A stretch of 64,000 nt of DNA from assembly GCF_014483895.1 (NCBI RefSeq), contig NZ_CP059987.1, positions 1,426,001 to 1,490,000 on the forward strand. Reading direction: 5' to 3'. The stretch's first letter is position 1, and each line of letters starts with the position of its first letter. This document shows positions 8,904-18,831 of the stretch, piece by piece. The position numbers were made by a program, and so were the translations under genes. Under the pieces are notes generated by a model. The model saw only the letters and a program-made list of their open reading frames with translations, did not search any database and was not told the DNA's origin. This DNA is from Protaetiibacter sp. SSC-01. GTDB taxonomy: Bacteria > Actinomycetota > Actinomycetes > Actinomycetales > Microbacteriaceae.

Positions 8904-9539
8904 CTATCTGAGGACGTAGATGACGAGGAACAGACCGATCCAGACGACATCGACGAAGTGCCAGTAGTAGGACACGACGATCGCGCTCGTCGCCTCCTTG
9001 TGCGTGAATCGCTTGACCGCGTAGGTGCGGCCGATCACGAGGAGGAAGGCGATGAGGCCTCCCGTCACGTGCAGGCCGTGGAAACCGGTCGCGAAGTAGA
9101 AGACCGAGCCGTAGGAGTCGGATGCGAGGCCCACGTGCTCGGAGACGAGCATGCCGTACTCGAAGATCTGGCCCGTGACGAAGACCGCGCCGAGGGCGTA
9201 GCTGAGGAAGAACCACTCGACCATGCCCCACTTGGTGAGGGCCAGGATGCCGCCCGTGCGCTTCGGCTGCATGCGCTCGGCGGCGAAGACGCCGAACTGC
9301 GCCGTGAACGACGACGCCACGAGGATGATCGTGTTGACGAGCGAGAACGGGATGTTCAGCTTCGCGGTCTGATCGGCCCACAGCTCGGGCGAGACGGCCC
9401 GCAGCGAGAAGTAGACGGCGAACAGGCCAGCGAAGAACATGACCTCGCTGCCGAGCCACACGATGGTGCCCACGGCGACGGTGTTCGGCCGATGGATGAC
9501 CGGTGTGCTCGGGGCGCTGACGGCAGAGGAAGTGGTCAC
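8904..9539 (-). CDS. ctaE: Cytochrome c oxidase subunit III
   Basis: Subunit III of the aa3 oxidase, a multi-helix membrane protein that stabilises the core and its proton uptake. I start it at GTG 9539 ([10 protein letters not shown], 211 residues): the region upstream is non-conserved, and CATAAT lies exactly 6 nt before this GTG, implying a leaderless message. Typical motifs are [17 protein letters not shown] at the first helix and FHGLHVTGG in the C-terminal half. It heads the ctaE-qcrC-qcrA-qcrB operon, the standard actinobacterial grouping. Confidence 0.96.
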   Translation of the reverse strand: MTTSSAVSAPSTPVIHRPNTVAVGTIVWLGSEVMFFAGLFAVYFSLRAVSPELWADQTAKLNIPFSLVNTIILVASSFTAQFGVFAAERMQPKRTGGILALTKWGMVEWFFLSYALGAVFVTGQIFEYGMLVSEHVGLASDSYGSVFYFATGFHGLHVTGGLIAFLLVIGRTYAVKRFTHKEATSAIVVSYYWHFVDVVWIGLFLVIYVLR

Positions 9540-9545
9540 CTGACC

Positions 9546-9551
9546 ATTATG
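9546..9551 (-). promoter_or_regulatory. -10 element for ctaE-qcrCAB
   Basis: CATAAT on the minus strand ends 6 nt before the ctaE GTG. A weak TGAATT (9571-9576) lies 19 nt upstream as a possible -35. The divergent trpD start is about 100 bp away, so both promoters share this short intergenic segment. Confidence 0.45.
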
Positions 9552-9630
9552 GCCGATATCGCTCACGGCGAATTCACACCCGGGGGCCTGTCGCGCATCC
9601 ATCCCCGGATTGGGGACATCGGCGACTCGC

Positions 9631-9636
9631 TACGAT
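9631..9636 (+). promoter_or_regulatory. -10 element for trpD
   Basis: TACGAT ends 7 nt before the trpD ATG, the leaderless arrangement. TTGGGG at 9610-9615 is a possible -35 but the spacer is only 15 nt. Confidence 0.45.
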
Positions 9637-9643
9637 CGTCGCC

Positions 9644-10696
9644 ATGCCCACCGAACTGACCTGGCCCGCCGTGCTCACCGAGCTCCTCGCAGGGGGAGAC
9701 CTCTCGATCGCCGAGGCCGAGTGGGCGATGGGCCAGATCATGTCGGGCGACGCGACCCCCGCGCAGATCGCGGCCTTCCTCATCGCGCTGCGCGCGAAGG
9801 GCGAGACCGTCGACGAGATCGTCGGCTTCCGCGACGCGATCCTCGCGGCGGCGAAGCCGCTCCCCGTCGACCCCATGGGGCTCGACATCGTGGGCACAGG
9901 CGGCGACCGCTTCGGCACCGTCAACGTCTCGTCGATGTCGTCGTTCGTGTGCGCCGCCGCGGGGGTGCCGGTCGTGAAGCACGGCAACCGCGCGGCGAGC
10001 TCCGCATCCGGCTCGTCCGACACGCTCGCGGCGCTCGGCGCCGATCTGCTCATCGAGCCCGAGCGCGTCGCGAAGGTGCTCGAGGAGACGGGCCTCACGT
10101 TCGTGTTCGCCTCGCACTTCCACCCGGGGTTCAAGAACGCGGGTCCCGTGCGGGCGGAGCTCGGCATCCCGACGGTCTTCAACTTCCTCGGCCCGCTCTG
10201 CAACCCCGCGCGCCCCGAGGCCTCGGCCGTCGGTGTCGCGAACCTCGACAAGGTGCCGCTCATCACGGGCGTGTTCCAGACGCGCGGCGCGACGGCGCTC
10301 GTCTTCCGCGGCGACGACGGGCTCGACGAGCTCACGACGACCGGTCACAGCCACGTCTGGGAGGTGTCGCGTGGCGCCGTCGACGAGCACGACATCGACC
10401 CCGCCGACCTCGGCCTCCCGCGCGCGTCGATCGACGAGCTGCGCGGCGGCGACCCCGCGACGAACGCCGCGATCGCACGACGCGTGCTCGCGGGGGAGAC
10501 GGGCCCCGTGCGCGACATCGTGCTGCTCAACGCCGCGGCCGGCCTCGTGTCGTGGGACCTCGCGCTCGACCACACGAAGGGTCAGGAGGACATCCGCTCG
10601 CGGTTCCGCGAGAAGATCGCCGTCGCCGCGTCGGTCATCGACTCGGGTGCGGCGATCGCGAAGGTCGACGAGTGGGTGGCGGCGACGCGCGCCTGA
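9644..10696 (+). CDS. trpD: Anthranilate phosphoribosyltransferase
   Basis: Transfers phosphoribosyl from PRPP to anthranilate in tryptophan synthesis. It has 350 residues, the usual length. The PRPP-binding glycine motif GTGGDRFGTVNVSS is near residue 84, KHGNRAASSASGS follows, and HFHPGFKNAGPVRAELG and NFLGPLCNPA are conserved substrate-site stretches. The gene stands alone rather than in a trp operon, which is seen in many Micrococcales. The start is fixed by TACGAT 7 nt upstream. It converges on the flavoprotein gene at 10710 with only 13 nt between. Confidence 0.97.
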   Translation: MPTELTWPAVLTELLAGGDLSIAEAEWAMGQIMSGDATPAQIAAFLIALRAKGETVDEIVGFRDAILAAAKPLPVDPMGLDIVGTGGDRFGTVNVSSMSSFVCAAAGVPVVKHGNRAASSASGSSDTLAALGADLLIEPERVAKVLEETGLTFVFASHFHPGFKNAGPVRAELGIPTVFNFLGPLCNPARPEASAVGVANLDKVPLITGVFQTRGATALVFRGDDGLDELTTTGHSHVWEVSRGAVDEHDIDPADLGLPRASIDELRGGDPATNAAIARRVLAGETGPVRDIVLLNAAAGLVSWDLALDHTKGQEDIRSRFREKIAVAASVIDSGAAIAKVDEWVAATRA

Positions 10697-10709
10697 TCGT
10701 CGACGCGGC

Positions 10710-11993
10710 TCACAGCCGCACGACGTCGTCGGGGCCGAACTCCGCGACCGTGCGATGGCCCGAGAGGCCGAGCACGAGATCCGTCTCCGCGAGGATGTCG
10801 CGCAGCACCTGACGAGCGCCGTCCTCGCCCGAGATCGCGAGTCCGTAGACCCACGCGCGTCCGACGCCCACGGCCGTCGCGCCGAGCGCGAGAGCCCGCA
10901 CGACATCCGCTCCTCCCCGTACACCGGAGTCGAGCAGCACGGGGAGGCGGCCCTCGACCGCCTCGACGACACCCGGCAGCGCGTCGAGCGAGCCGATGGC
11001 GCCGTCGACCTGCCGCCCGCCGTGGGTCGAGACCATGACGGCGTCGACGCCCGAGTCGACCGCGCGCCGCGCGTCGTCGGGATGCTGGATGCCCTTGAGC
11101 ACGATCGGCAGGCGCGTGCGCTCCCGCAGGAACGGCAGGTCGGCCCAGCTGAGCGACGGGCGCGAGAAGACGTCGAGGAAGGTCTCGACCGCCACCCGGG
11201 GTTCGCCCGTGCGGAGGTTCTGCCAGAACGGGCCGGGGTACCGCCGCGTCATCTCCACGAGCGTGCGGATCGCGGCGGGCGTGACGCGCGGCCGAGGGGC
11301 ATTTGAGGTCCGCGACATCCGGGCGCGCACGAGCTCCCGGAAGACGGGGTCCGAGGTGTACTGCGCGATGCCCATGCCGCGGATGAAGGGCAGGAATGCG
11401 CGGTCGAGGTCGCGCGGGCGCCAGCCGAGCATGCCCGTGTCGAGCGTCACGAGGATCGCCTCGGCGCCCGCCGCCTCGGCCCGGCTCACGAAGCTCTCGA
11501 CGAGGGCGTCCTCGCTCGACCAGTACAGCTGGAACCACCACGGGCCCGCGCCGTCGGCCGCGATGCGCTCCATGGGCTGCGAGGCCTGGCTCGACACGAT
11601 GCTCGTGATGCCGAGCGAGCCGGCGGCACGCGCGATCGCGAGGTCCGCATCCGGGTCGACGAGCTCGAGCACGCCGATCGCCGAGGTCAGGAGGGGTGTC
11701 GGGTGCCGCCTCCCGAAGAGCTCGATCGAGAGGTCGCGCTCGGCGACGTCGCGCAGCATCCGCGGCACGAGCCGCCAGGCGTCGAAGGCGTCGTAGTTCG
11801 CCTCGGCCGTCGACTCGCGACCCGCAGCGCCCGCGACGTAGGCCCACGCATCCTGCGACATCGTGCGCTCGGCGGCGCCGACGAGGGCCGCCCATCCGGT
11901 CGGGACGGCGGGTCGCGTGCCGGATGCGCCTGCGCGGAAGATCTCGGACTGCCGGGCGCGGCCCGGGGCGGGGGAGCGGACCTCGTCGTCCAT
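10710..11993 (-). CDS. FMN-dependent alpha-hydroxy-acid oxidase, lactate 2-monooxygenase-like
   Basis: A 427-residue TIM-barrel flavoprotein of the L-lactate/glycolate oxidase family. Landmarks: RMLRDVAERDLS near the N-terminus, SSQASQPMERIA, LKGIQHPDDARRA, the active-site stretch VSTHGGRQVDG with the catalytic His, and DSGVRGGADVVRALALGA binding the FMN phosphate. Length and N-terminus resemble lactate 2-monooxygenase-type enzymes, but substrate specificity (lactate, glycolate or a sugar-derived hydroxy acid) is not decided by sequence. It starts 29 nt after the ABC permease stop on the same strand, so it is probably the last gene of the sugar-transport operon, hinting that it acts on the imported compound or its product. 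Confidence 0.88.
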   Translation of the reverse strand: MDDEVRSPAPGRARQSEIFRAGASGTRPAVPTGWAALVGAAERTMSQDAWAYVAGAAGRESTAEANYDAFDAWRLVPRMLRDVAERDLSIELFGRRHPTPLLTSAIGVLELVDPDADLAIARAAGSLGITSIVSSQASQPMERIAADGAGPWWFQLYWSSEDALVESFVSRAEAAGAEAILVTLDTGMLGWRPRDLDRAFLPFIRGMGIAQYTSDPVFRELVRARMSRTSNAPRPRVTPAAIRTLVEMTRRYPGPFWQNLRTGEPRVAVETFLDVFSRPSLSWADLPFLRERTRLPIVLKGIQHPDDARRAVDSGVDAVMVSTHGGRQVDGAIGSLDALPGVVEAVEGRLPVLLDSGVRGGADVVRALALGATAVGVGRAWVYGLAISGEDGARQVLRDILAETDLVLGLSGHRTVAEFGPDDVVRL

Positions 11994-12022
11994 GTGTGCG
12001 TCTCCTGTGGTGATGGGTGTCG

Positions 12023-13237
12023 CTAGGCCTGCCCGTGCGCTGCGCGGGCCCGCCGCGACAGCGAGTCGATGATGACAGCGAGCAGGAGCACGCCGCCCGT
12101 GATCATGTAGCGGATCGAGGAGTCGAGATTGAGCAGGGTGAGGCCGTTCGAGATGGACTGGATGACGGCGATTCCGAGCAGTGCGCTCCACGCGGAGCCG
12201 CGGCCGCCGAAGAGGCTCGTGCCGCCGATGACGGCGGCGGCGATCGCGACGAGGTTCGTGTCGCCCGCGCCCGAGTTGAGGTTGACGGACATGAGTCGCC
12301 CCGCCGCGAGCAGACCGCCGACCGCAGCGAACGTCGAGCACAGCACGAAGACGGAGATGTAGACGCGGTCGACGCGGATGCCGGCGCGGCGCGCGGCCTC
12401 GACGGAGCCTCCGACGGCGTACACCTCGCGCCCCCACCGGGTGCGCGTGAGCACGACGTGCATGACCGCGACGAGCACGATGAAGAAGACGAACATGACG
12501 CCGACGCCGCGGTTCGTCGCGAGGTAGGCCACGGCGAGGGCGCACAGGGCGAAGAGGCCTCCCGCCTTCGCGGCCTGCCATCCGAGAGGCGAGGTCGTGA
12601 GGCCCGCGCGGAGGCGCCGGCGCCGGCGCAGCACGGCCGCGGTGAAGATGCCGCCCGCCCAGAGCGCGGCGAGCAGGTAGGCGACCCACGGCGGCAGGAA
12701 CCAGCTCGTCGCGAAGAGCACGATGGGCGAGTCGGCCGGGAGGTTGATCGACCCGTTCGGACCGAGCACCTTGAGCTGGAGGCCGAGCACGCCGAGGAGG
12801 CCGGCGAGCGTGATGATGAAGCTCGGCACGCCGAAGCGCGTGAAGAGCACGCCGTAGAGGAGCCCGACGGCGGCGCCGGCCGCGACGGCGGAGACGATCG
12901 CGAGCGCGAGCGGCCAGCCGAGCTGCGTGAGCCCCACCCCGAGGATCGCCGCCGAGAGGCCGCTCACCGAGCCGACGGAGAGGTCGATCTGTCCGAGCAG
13001 GAGCACGAGCACGACGCCGATCGCGATCGTGCCCGTCGCGGCGCACTGGAGCGTGAGGTTCACGAGGTTGTCGGCCGAGAGGAAGCTCGGGTTCATGACC
13101 TGGAACGCGGCCCAGATGACGACGAGCCCGACGATGACGGGGAGAGACCCGAGGTTTCCCGTGAGCCGGGAGCGCGCGTCGTCGACGAGGCTCGTGACGC
13201 GCGCACGCATGCCGGGCGCCTCCGTGATGTCGCTCAT
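12023..13237 (-). CDS. Sugar ABC transporter permease (XylH/RbsC type)
   Basis: A 404-residue permease with about 10-12 hydrophobic segments and the family signature region GVVLVLLLGQIDLSVGSVSGLSAA, followed by AVIGGTSLFGGRG near the C-terminus, both typical of XylH/RbsC-like sugar permeases. Its length matches XylH (about 390) rather than RbsC (about 320). The ATG overlaps the ATPase stop codon (4-nt overlap). Partner genes are the ATPase upstream and the binding lipoprotein before it. The imported sugar is not known; xylose-like pentoses are a guess from similarity. Confidence 0.92.
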   Translation of the reverse strand: MSDITEAPGMRARVTSLVDDARSRLTGNLGSLPVIVGLVVIWAAFQVMNPSFLSADNLVNLTLQCAATGTIAIGVVLVLLLGQIDLSVGSVSGLSAAILGVGLTQLGWPLALAIVSAVAAGAAVGLLYGVLFTRFGVPSFIITLAGLLGVLGLQLKVLGPNGSINLPADSPIVLFATSWFLPPWVAYLLAALWAGGIFTAAVLRRRRRLRAGLTTSPLGWQAAKAGGLFALCALAVAYLATNRGVGVMFVFFIVLVAVMHVVLTRTRWGREVYAVGGSVEAARRAGIRVDRVYISVFVLCSTFAAVGGLLAAGRLMSVNLNSGAGDTNLVAIAAAVIGGTSLFGGRGSAWSALLGIAVIQSISNGLTLLNLDSSIRYMITGGVLLLAVIIDSLSRRARAAHGQA

Positions 13238-14067
13238 CGCAGGGGTCCGATCCGGCGGGGGCGGGGGAACGGCGGATCGGGCATCGGGCGCGCGTGCTCG
13301 GTGGCGCCCGTGATGGCCGCGATGATGTCCTCGTAGCCCACGTCCGACGCGAAGAAGTCGCCGTTGTTGCGCCCGAGCCGCAGCACGACGATCCGGTCGG
13401 CGACCGCCTGCACGTCGGCCATGTTGTGGCTGATGAGCACGACGCCGTGGCCGCGTTCGCGCAGACGCTCGATGAGGTTGAGCACCTCGGCCGTCTGCGC
13501 GACGCCGAGCGCCGCCGTCGGCTCGTCGAGGATGACGACGCGCGGATCCCCGATGAGCGAACGCGCGATCGCGACCGTCTGCCGCTGGCCCCCCGAGAGC
13601 GCCGCGATCGGCACGCGCACCGACGGGATGCGCGCCGAGAGCTGGCGGAGGAGCTCCCACGCCTCGCGCTCCATCTCCTCCTCGTCGAGCGCCATCCCGG
13701 CGATCTCGCGGCCCAGGAAGAGGTTCGCGACGACGTCGAGGTTGTCGCACAGGGCGAGGTCCTGGAACACCGTCGCGATGCCGAGGGCGCGGGAGGCCGT
13801 GGGGTCGGGGATCTGCACCGACTGGCCCTCGAACTCGATCTCGCCGTCGTCGGCGGGGTGCACGCCCGCGAGGATCTTCACGAGCGTCGACTTGCCCGCG
13901 CCGTTGTCGCCGACGATCGCGACGACCTCGCCGGCGTGGATGTCGAGGTCGATGTCGTCGAGCGCCTGCACCTTGCCGAAGCTCTTCGAGATGCCGCGCA
14001 TCGAGAGCACCGGGACCCGCCCGGGAGGACCGGGCACGGGGAGGGGCACGACGGCCTCGACGCTCAC
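13234..14067 (-). CDS. Sugar ABC transporter ATP-binding protein (single domain)
   Basis: A 277-residue ABC ATPase: Walker A GDNGAGKST at residues 53-61, signature LSGGQRQ, Walker B VVILDEPTAALG and switch His in SHNM. Classical XylG/RbsA proteins have two fused ATPase domains (about 500 residues); this one has a single domain and so must dimerise, as in the FrcA-like subgroup. The start is GTG 14067, overlapping the stop of the binding protein (GTGA). A proline-rich leader (PLPVPGPPGRVP) precedes the domain. Confidence 0.9.
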   Translation of the reverse strand: MSVEAVVPLPVPGPPGRVPVLSMRGISKSFGKVQALDDIDLDIHAGEVVAIVGDNGAGKSTLVKILAGVHPADDGEIEFEGQSVQIPDPTASRALGIATVFQDLALCDNLDVVANLFLGREIAGMALDEEEMEREAWELLRQLSARIPSVRVPIAALSGGQRQTVAIARSLIGDPRVVILDEPTAALGVAQTAEVLNLIERLRERGHGVVLISHNMADVQAVADRIVVLRLGRNNGDFFASDVGYEDIIAAITGATEHARPMPDPPFPRPRRIGPLR

Positions 14068-15158
14068 GTGAGCCCCGCCTCGCGGCACGCCGACGCGTAG
14101 TCGGAGGTGCACAGCTGCGCGACCGTGAAGAAGCCGTCGTCGATGACGACGGAGGCGATCTCGCCGCGCCTGACCGGGAGCGGCTCGAGCAGGAACGAGG
14201 GGATCCGCGCGTCGCCGACCGCGACCTCGACCTCGCCGGCGGGGCGGCGGTCGTTGACGAGGTCGATCGCGAGCTCGGCCGCGAGGAAGGCCTGCGGGCG
14301 CAGCGCCTTGTAGACGGTCATGTACTGGTCGCCCATGAGGATGCGCTGGAGGCCCGCGAGCTCCGCATCCTGACCCGTGACGGGCGGCAGGGGCGCGACC
14401 CCGGCCGCCTTGAGCGACGCGATCGCGCCTCCGGCCGTCGGGTCGTTCGCGGCGTAGACCCCCACGATGCGCGAGCCGAAGCGCGTGATCTGGCCCGACA
14501 CCCAGTCCTGCGCCTTTCCGGGGTCCCAGCCCGGCGTGTCGAACTCGGCGAGCACCTCGTAGCCGCTCCCGTCGATGACGGCGTGCGCACCGCGCTTGAA
14601 CTGGGACGCGTTGTTGTCGGTCGGCGAGCCGTTGACCATGAGGATGCCGCCGTCGGCCGGGTCGACGTCGAGCTCGCGCAGGCGGTCGACGAGCGCCTCC
14701 GCCTGAAGGCGGCCGACGAGCTCGTTGTCGAACGAGACGTAGTACGCGACGTCGGGGCTCTGGATGAGGCGGTCGTACGCGATGACGGGGACGCCGCGCG
14801 CGGATGCGAGGCCCACGATCGAGGCGGCCGAGACGCCGTCGAAGGGGTCGAGCACGAGCACGCTCACGCCCTGTGTGAGCATCGACTCCGCCTGCTGCTG
14901 CTGCTTCGCGGCGTCGCCGTCGGCGTTCGCGTAGAGCACCTGGCAGGAGGGGCACAGCTCGCCGATGCGCTCCTCGAAGTAGGGGCGGTCGGCGCTCTCA
15001 TACCGTGCCGTGACCGAGTCGGGGAGGAGCAGCCCGATCTTGGCGGTGTCGGGGTCGCCCGTCGCGCCCGTCGTGACCCCGTTCGTGCACCCCGCGAGGG
15101 TGAGGACGGCGACGAGTGCGGCGGCCGCGAGTGCGAGCGCCCGGGGCGTGCGTGTCAT
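14064..15158 (-). CDS. Sugar-binding lipoprotein of the ABC transporter
   Basis: A 364-residue periplasmic-binding-protein-like lipoprotein. The signal peptide ends at LAGC (Cys near residue 24), so the mature protein is anchored to the outer face of the membrane. The two-lobed sugar-binding fold is marked by KIGLLLPDSVTARYE, VLDPFDGVSAASIVG, VIAYDRLI, VSFDNELVGRLQAEAL and GVYAANDPTAGGAIASLK, closest in style to XylF. The gene starts 4 nt after the ROK regulator stop and overlaps the ATPase start. Confidence 0.92.
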   Translation of the reverse strand: MTRTPRALALAAAALVAVLTLAGCTNGVTTGATGDPDTAKIGLLLPDSVTARYESADRPYFEERIGELCPSCQVLYANADGDAAKQQQQAESMLTQGVSVLVLDPFDGVSAASIVGLASARGVPVIAYDRLIQSPDVAYYVSFDNELVGRLQAEALVDRLRELDVDPADGGILMVNGSPTDNNASQFKRGAHAVIDGSGYEVLAEFDTPGWDPGKAQDWVSGQITRFGSRIVGVYAANDPTAGGAIASLKAAGVAPLPPVTGQDAELAGLQRILMGDQYMTVYKALRPQAFLAAELAIDLVNDRRPAGEVEVAVGDARIPSFLLEPLPVRRGEIASVVIDDGFFTVAQLCTSDYASACREAGLT

Positions 15159-15162
15159 CGCG

Positions 15163-16365
15163 TCACCCGAGCGCCACGCGGATGTCGGCCGTGCCCGCCG
15201 CGGGGAACGCGCTCGAGTGCTCCGCGGCGACGGCGAGTGCGCCCATGAGCGCGGCGCGCGGGCCGAGCTGCCCCGCGACGATCTCCGGGGCGGGGGCGAG
15301 GCGGCTCGCGAGCGAGCGGTCGACGACCTGGCGGATCGGCCCGAGCAGCAGCTCGCCGGCGCGCGCGAGGTGGCCGCCGACGACGACCCGTGCGGGGTCG
15401 AACATGCTCGCGACGTTGGCGGCGGCGACGCCGATGTGGGCGCCCGCCTCCGCGATCGCCCGGATGCAGACGTCGTCGCCCGCCATGGCGCGCACGATGA
15501 CGTCGCTCAGCTTGAGGCCCGAGTAGTGCGACTTGAGCGACTCGACGACCGCATCGCCGCCCGCGATCGCCTCGAGGCATCCGAGGTTGCCGCAGCGGCA
15601 CAGCGGGCCGTTCTCGACGATGACCATGTGACCGAACTCGCCCGCGCTGCCGCTCGCGCCGCGATAGCCGCGCCCCGCGACGAGGATGCCCGCGCCGATG
15701 CCGTCGCTCACCTCGACGAACATCGCGTCGTCCTGGCCCCGCAGCGCGCCGAGGCGGTGCTCCGCGAGGGCGGAGAGGTTGGACGAGTTGTCGACGACGA
15801 CGGGCACCCGCAGTGTGCGCTCGACGGCGTCGGCGATCGCGATGCCCTCCCAGCCGCGCAGGATGCCGGGGCGCGCGACCATGCCGCTCGCGGCATCCAT
15901 CGGGGCCGAGATCGCGACCCCCGTCGCGAGCAGTTCGTCGCGCTCGGCGGAGACGTTGTCGAGCATGTCGGCGAGCAGCATCCCGACGCGGCGGATCTCG
16001 TTGTCGGAGCGGTGGTCGCGCGCGAGCGGCATCTCGTGCTCCGCGACGACCGTGAGGCCCGTGTCGGCGAGCGCCACGCGCAGGTGGCGCTGGGAGAAGT
16101 GGATGCCGCACACGAGACCCGAGGCGTGCGCGAGCGTGACGTACTGGGCGCGGCGTCCGGAGCGCATCGACTTCGACGTGCTCAGCACGCCCGACTCGGA
16201 GAGCTCCTTGACGATGTTGGAGACGGTCGCGGGGGAGAGGCCCGTGGCTCCCGCGAGCTCGACCTGCGTGAGCCCGCCGTGCTTCTTGACGGCGTCGACG
16301 ATGCGGCCGCGATTCGCCTCGCGCAGAGAGGTCTGCGACCCGGGGGTGCGCCGCTGGTCCGCCAT
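15163..16365 (-). CDS. ROK-family transcriptional regulator (XylR/NagC-like)
   Basis: Four hundred residues: an N-terminal winged helix (LTQVELAGATGLSPATVSNIVKEL), then a sugar-kinase-like ROK domain with the zinc motif CRCGNLGCLEAIAGG. ROK repressors usually sense the sugar handled by the adjacent genes, so this is the probable regulator of the transporter operon that follows it after 4 nt. TATCCT ends 7 nt before the ATG, so its mRNA is likely leaderless. A perfect 12-bp palindrome, GGACGCGCGTCC, in the divergent spacer (16425-16436) is a possible operator. Confidence 0.92.
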   Translation of the reverse strand: MADQRRTPGSQTSLREANRGRIVDAVKKHGGLTQVELAGATGLSPATVSNIVKELSESGVLSTSKSMRSGRRAQYVTLAHASGLVCGIHFSQRHLRVALADTGLTVVAEHEMPLARDHRSDNEIRRVGMLLADMLDNVSAERDELLATGVAISAPMDAASGMVARPGILRGWEGIAIADAVERTLRVPVVVDNSSNLSALAEHRLGALRGQDDAMFVEVSDGIGAGILVAGRGYRGASGSAGEFGHMVIVENGPLCRCGNLGCLEAIAGGDAVVESLKSHYSGLKLSDVIVRAMAGDDVCIRAIAEAGAHIGVAAANVASMFDPARVVVGGHLARAGELLLGPIRQVVDRSLASRLAPAPEIVAGQLGPRAALMGALAVAAEHSSAFPAAGTADIRVALG

Positions 16366-16424
16366 GCCCGAAAGGATACCGGCGGAACGGCTCCGACCGG
16401 GGGAATCCGCTCGACCCGAACGGG

Positions 16425-16436
16425 GGACGCGCGTCC
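16425..16436. promoter_or_regulatory. Palindrome in the ROK-argG divergent spacer
   Basis: GGACGCGCGTCC is a perfect 12-bp palindrome 60 bp upstream of the ROK gene and 34 bp upstream of argG. It could be an operator for the ROK protein or an argG regulator; short GC-only palindromes also arise by chance in DNA of this composition. Confidence 0.25.
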
Positions 16437-16457
16437 GGAGGAGGCCCCGCGGCGTTC

Positions 16458-16463
16458 TAGGCT
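16458..16463 (+). promoter_or_regulatory. -10 element for argG
   Basis: TAGGCT ends 6 nt before the argG GTG codon, the same hexamer and spacing as seen before the genes at 42062 and 61329. It supports the GTG start and a leaderless transcript. Confidence 0.5.
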
Positions 16464-16466
16464 TGA

Positions 16467-17912
<1,446 letters not shown>

Positions 17913-17985
17913 GCGCAGCCCCGGCGCGCGCCGCATCCGCCGATAGGCTGGGCTCTCTGAGAGCCACGCGAGAGAGGATGCGGCC

Positions 17986-18813
17986 ATGCGGGAGCTGCAG
18001 AGCCAGATCATCGAGTCCCTCGGCGTCACGCCGCAGATCGACCCGGCCGCGGAGGTGGCCCGTCGGCGGGACTTCCTCGTCGACTACCTGCGCGCGACCG
18101 GTGCCAAAGGACTCGTGCTCGGCATCTCGGGAGGGCAGGATTCGACGCTCGCGGGGCGCCTCTCGCAGCTCGCGGTCGAGCGCATCCGCGAGGAAGGCGG
18201 CGAGGCGACCTTCACGGCCGTGCGTCTGCCGTACCGCGTGCAGGCGGACGAGGCGGATGCGCAGCTCGCGCTGAGCTTCATCCGCCCCGACGAGTCGGTC
18301 GTGTTCGACATCGCGGACGGCGTCGACGGCGTCGCGGCGGAGTTCGAGCGGGAGGCCGGGCGGCCGCTCGCCGACTACCACAAGGGCAACGTCAAGGCCC
18401 GCCTCCGCATGGTCGCGCAGTACGCGATCGCGGGCGAGCGCGGCGCGCTCGTCGTCGGCACCGACCACGCGGCGGAGGCCGTGACGGGGTTCTTCACGAA
18501 GTACGGCGACGGGGGAGCCGACGTGCTGCCCCTCAGCGGGCTCACGAAGAGGCAGGGGCGCGAGCTCCTGCGCAGCCTCGAGGCCCCCGCGCGGCTGTAC
18601 GAGAAGGCGCCCACGGCCGACCTTCTCGACGACCGACCCGGACAGACCGACGAGACCGAGCTCGGCATCAGCTATGCGCAGATCGACGCGTACCTCGAGG
18701 GGCGCGAGATCGGCGTCGAGGCCGCCGAGGCGCTCGAGGCGCGCTACCTCGCGACGCGCCACAAGCGCACGGTGCCCGTCGGACCGGACGACGCGTGGTG
18801 GCGCGCGGTCTGA
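17986..18813 (+). CDS. nadE: Ammonia-dependent NAD+ synthetase
   Basis: Amidates deamido-NAD to NAD using ATP and ammonia. It has 275 residues without the N-terminal glutaminase domain, so it is the ammonia-dependent form. The ATP loop is [10 protein letters not shown], followed by [46 protein letters not shown] and [10 protein letters not shown], all conserved. It has an ordinary leader: TAGGCT near 17943-17948 and an AGAGAGGA ribosome site before the ATG. It converges on the flavoprotein gene at 18832. Confidence 0.97.
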   Translation: MRELQSQIIESLGVTPQIDPAAEVARRRDFLVDYLRATGAKGLVLGISGGQDSTLAGRLSQLAVERIREEGGEATFTAVRLPYRVQADEADAQLALSFIRPDESVVFDIADGVDGVAAEFEREAGRPLADYHKGNVKARLRMVAQYAIAGERGALVVGTDHAAEAVTGFFTKYGDGGADVLPLSGLTKRQGRELLRSLEAPARLYEKAPTADLLDDRPGQTDETELGISYAQIDAYLEGREIGVEAAEALEARYLATRHKRTVPVGPDDAWWRAV

Positions 18814-18831
18814 GCCGCTCGCGCTTGCGCG

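Noticed and set aside
10710-13046. A 778-residue frame joining the flavoprotein with upstream sequence
   Set aside because: The upstream part is a shadow of the permease. The flavoprotein family begins at MDDEVRSP (11993).
12017-13336. 439-codon plus-strand frame opposite the ABC permease
   Set aside because: The composition (Arg, Glu, Asp, Ala, His) and lack of motifs mark it as a shadow. The permease on the minus strand has the right family motifs.
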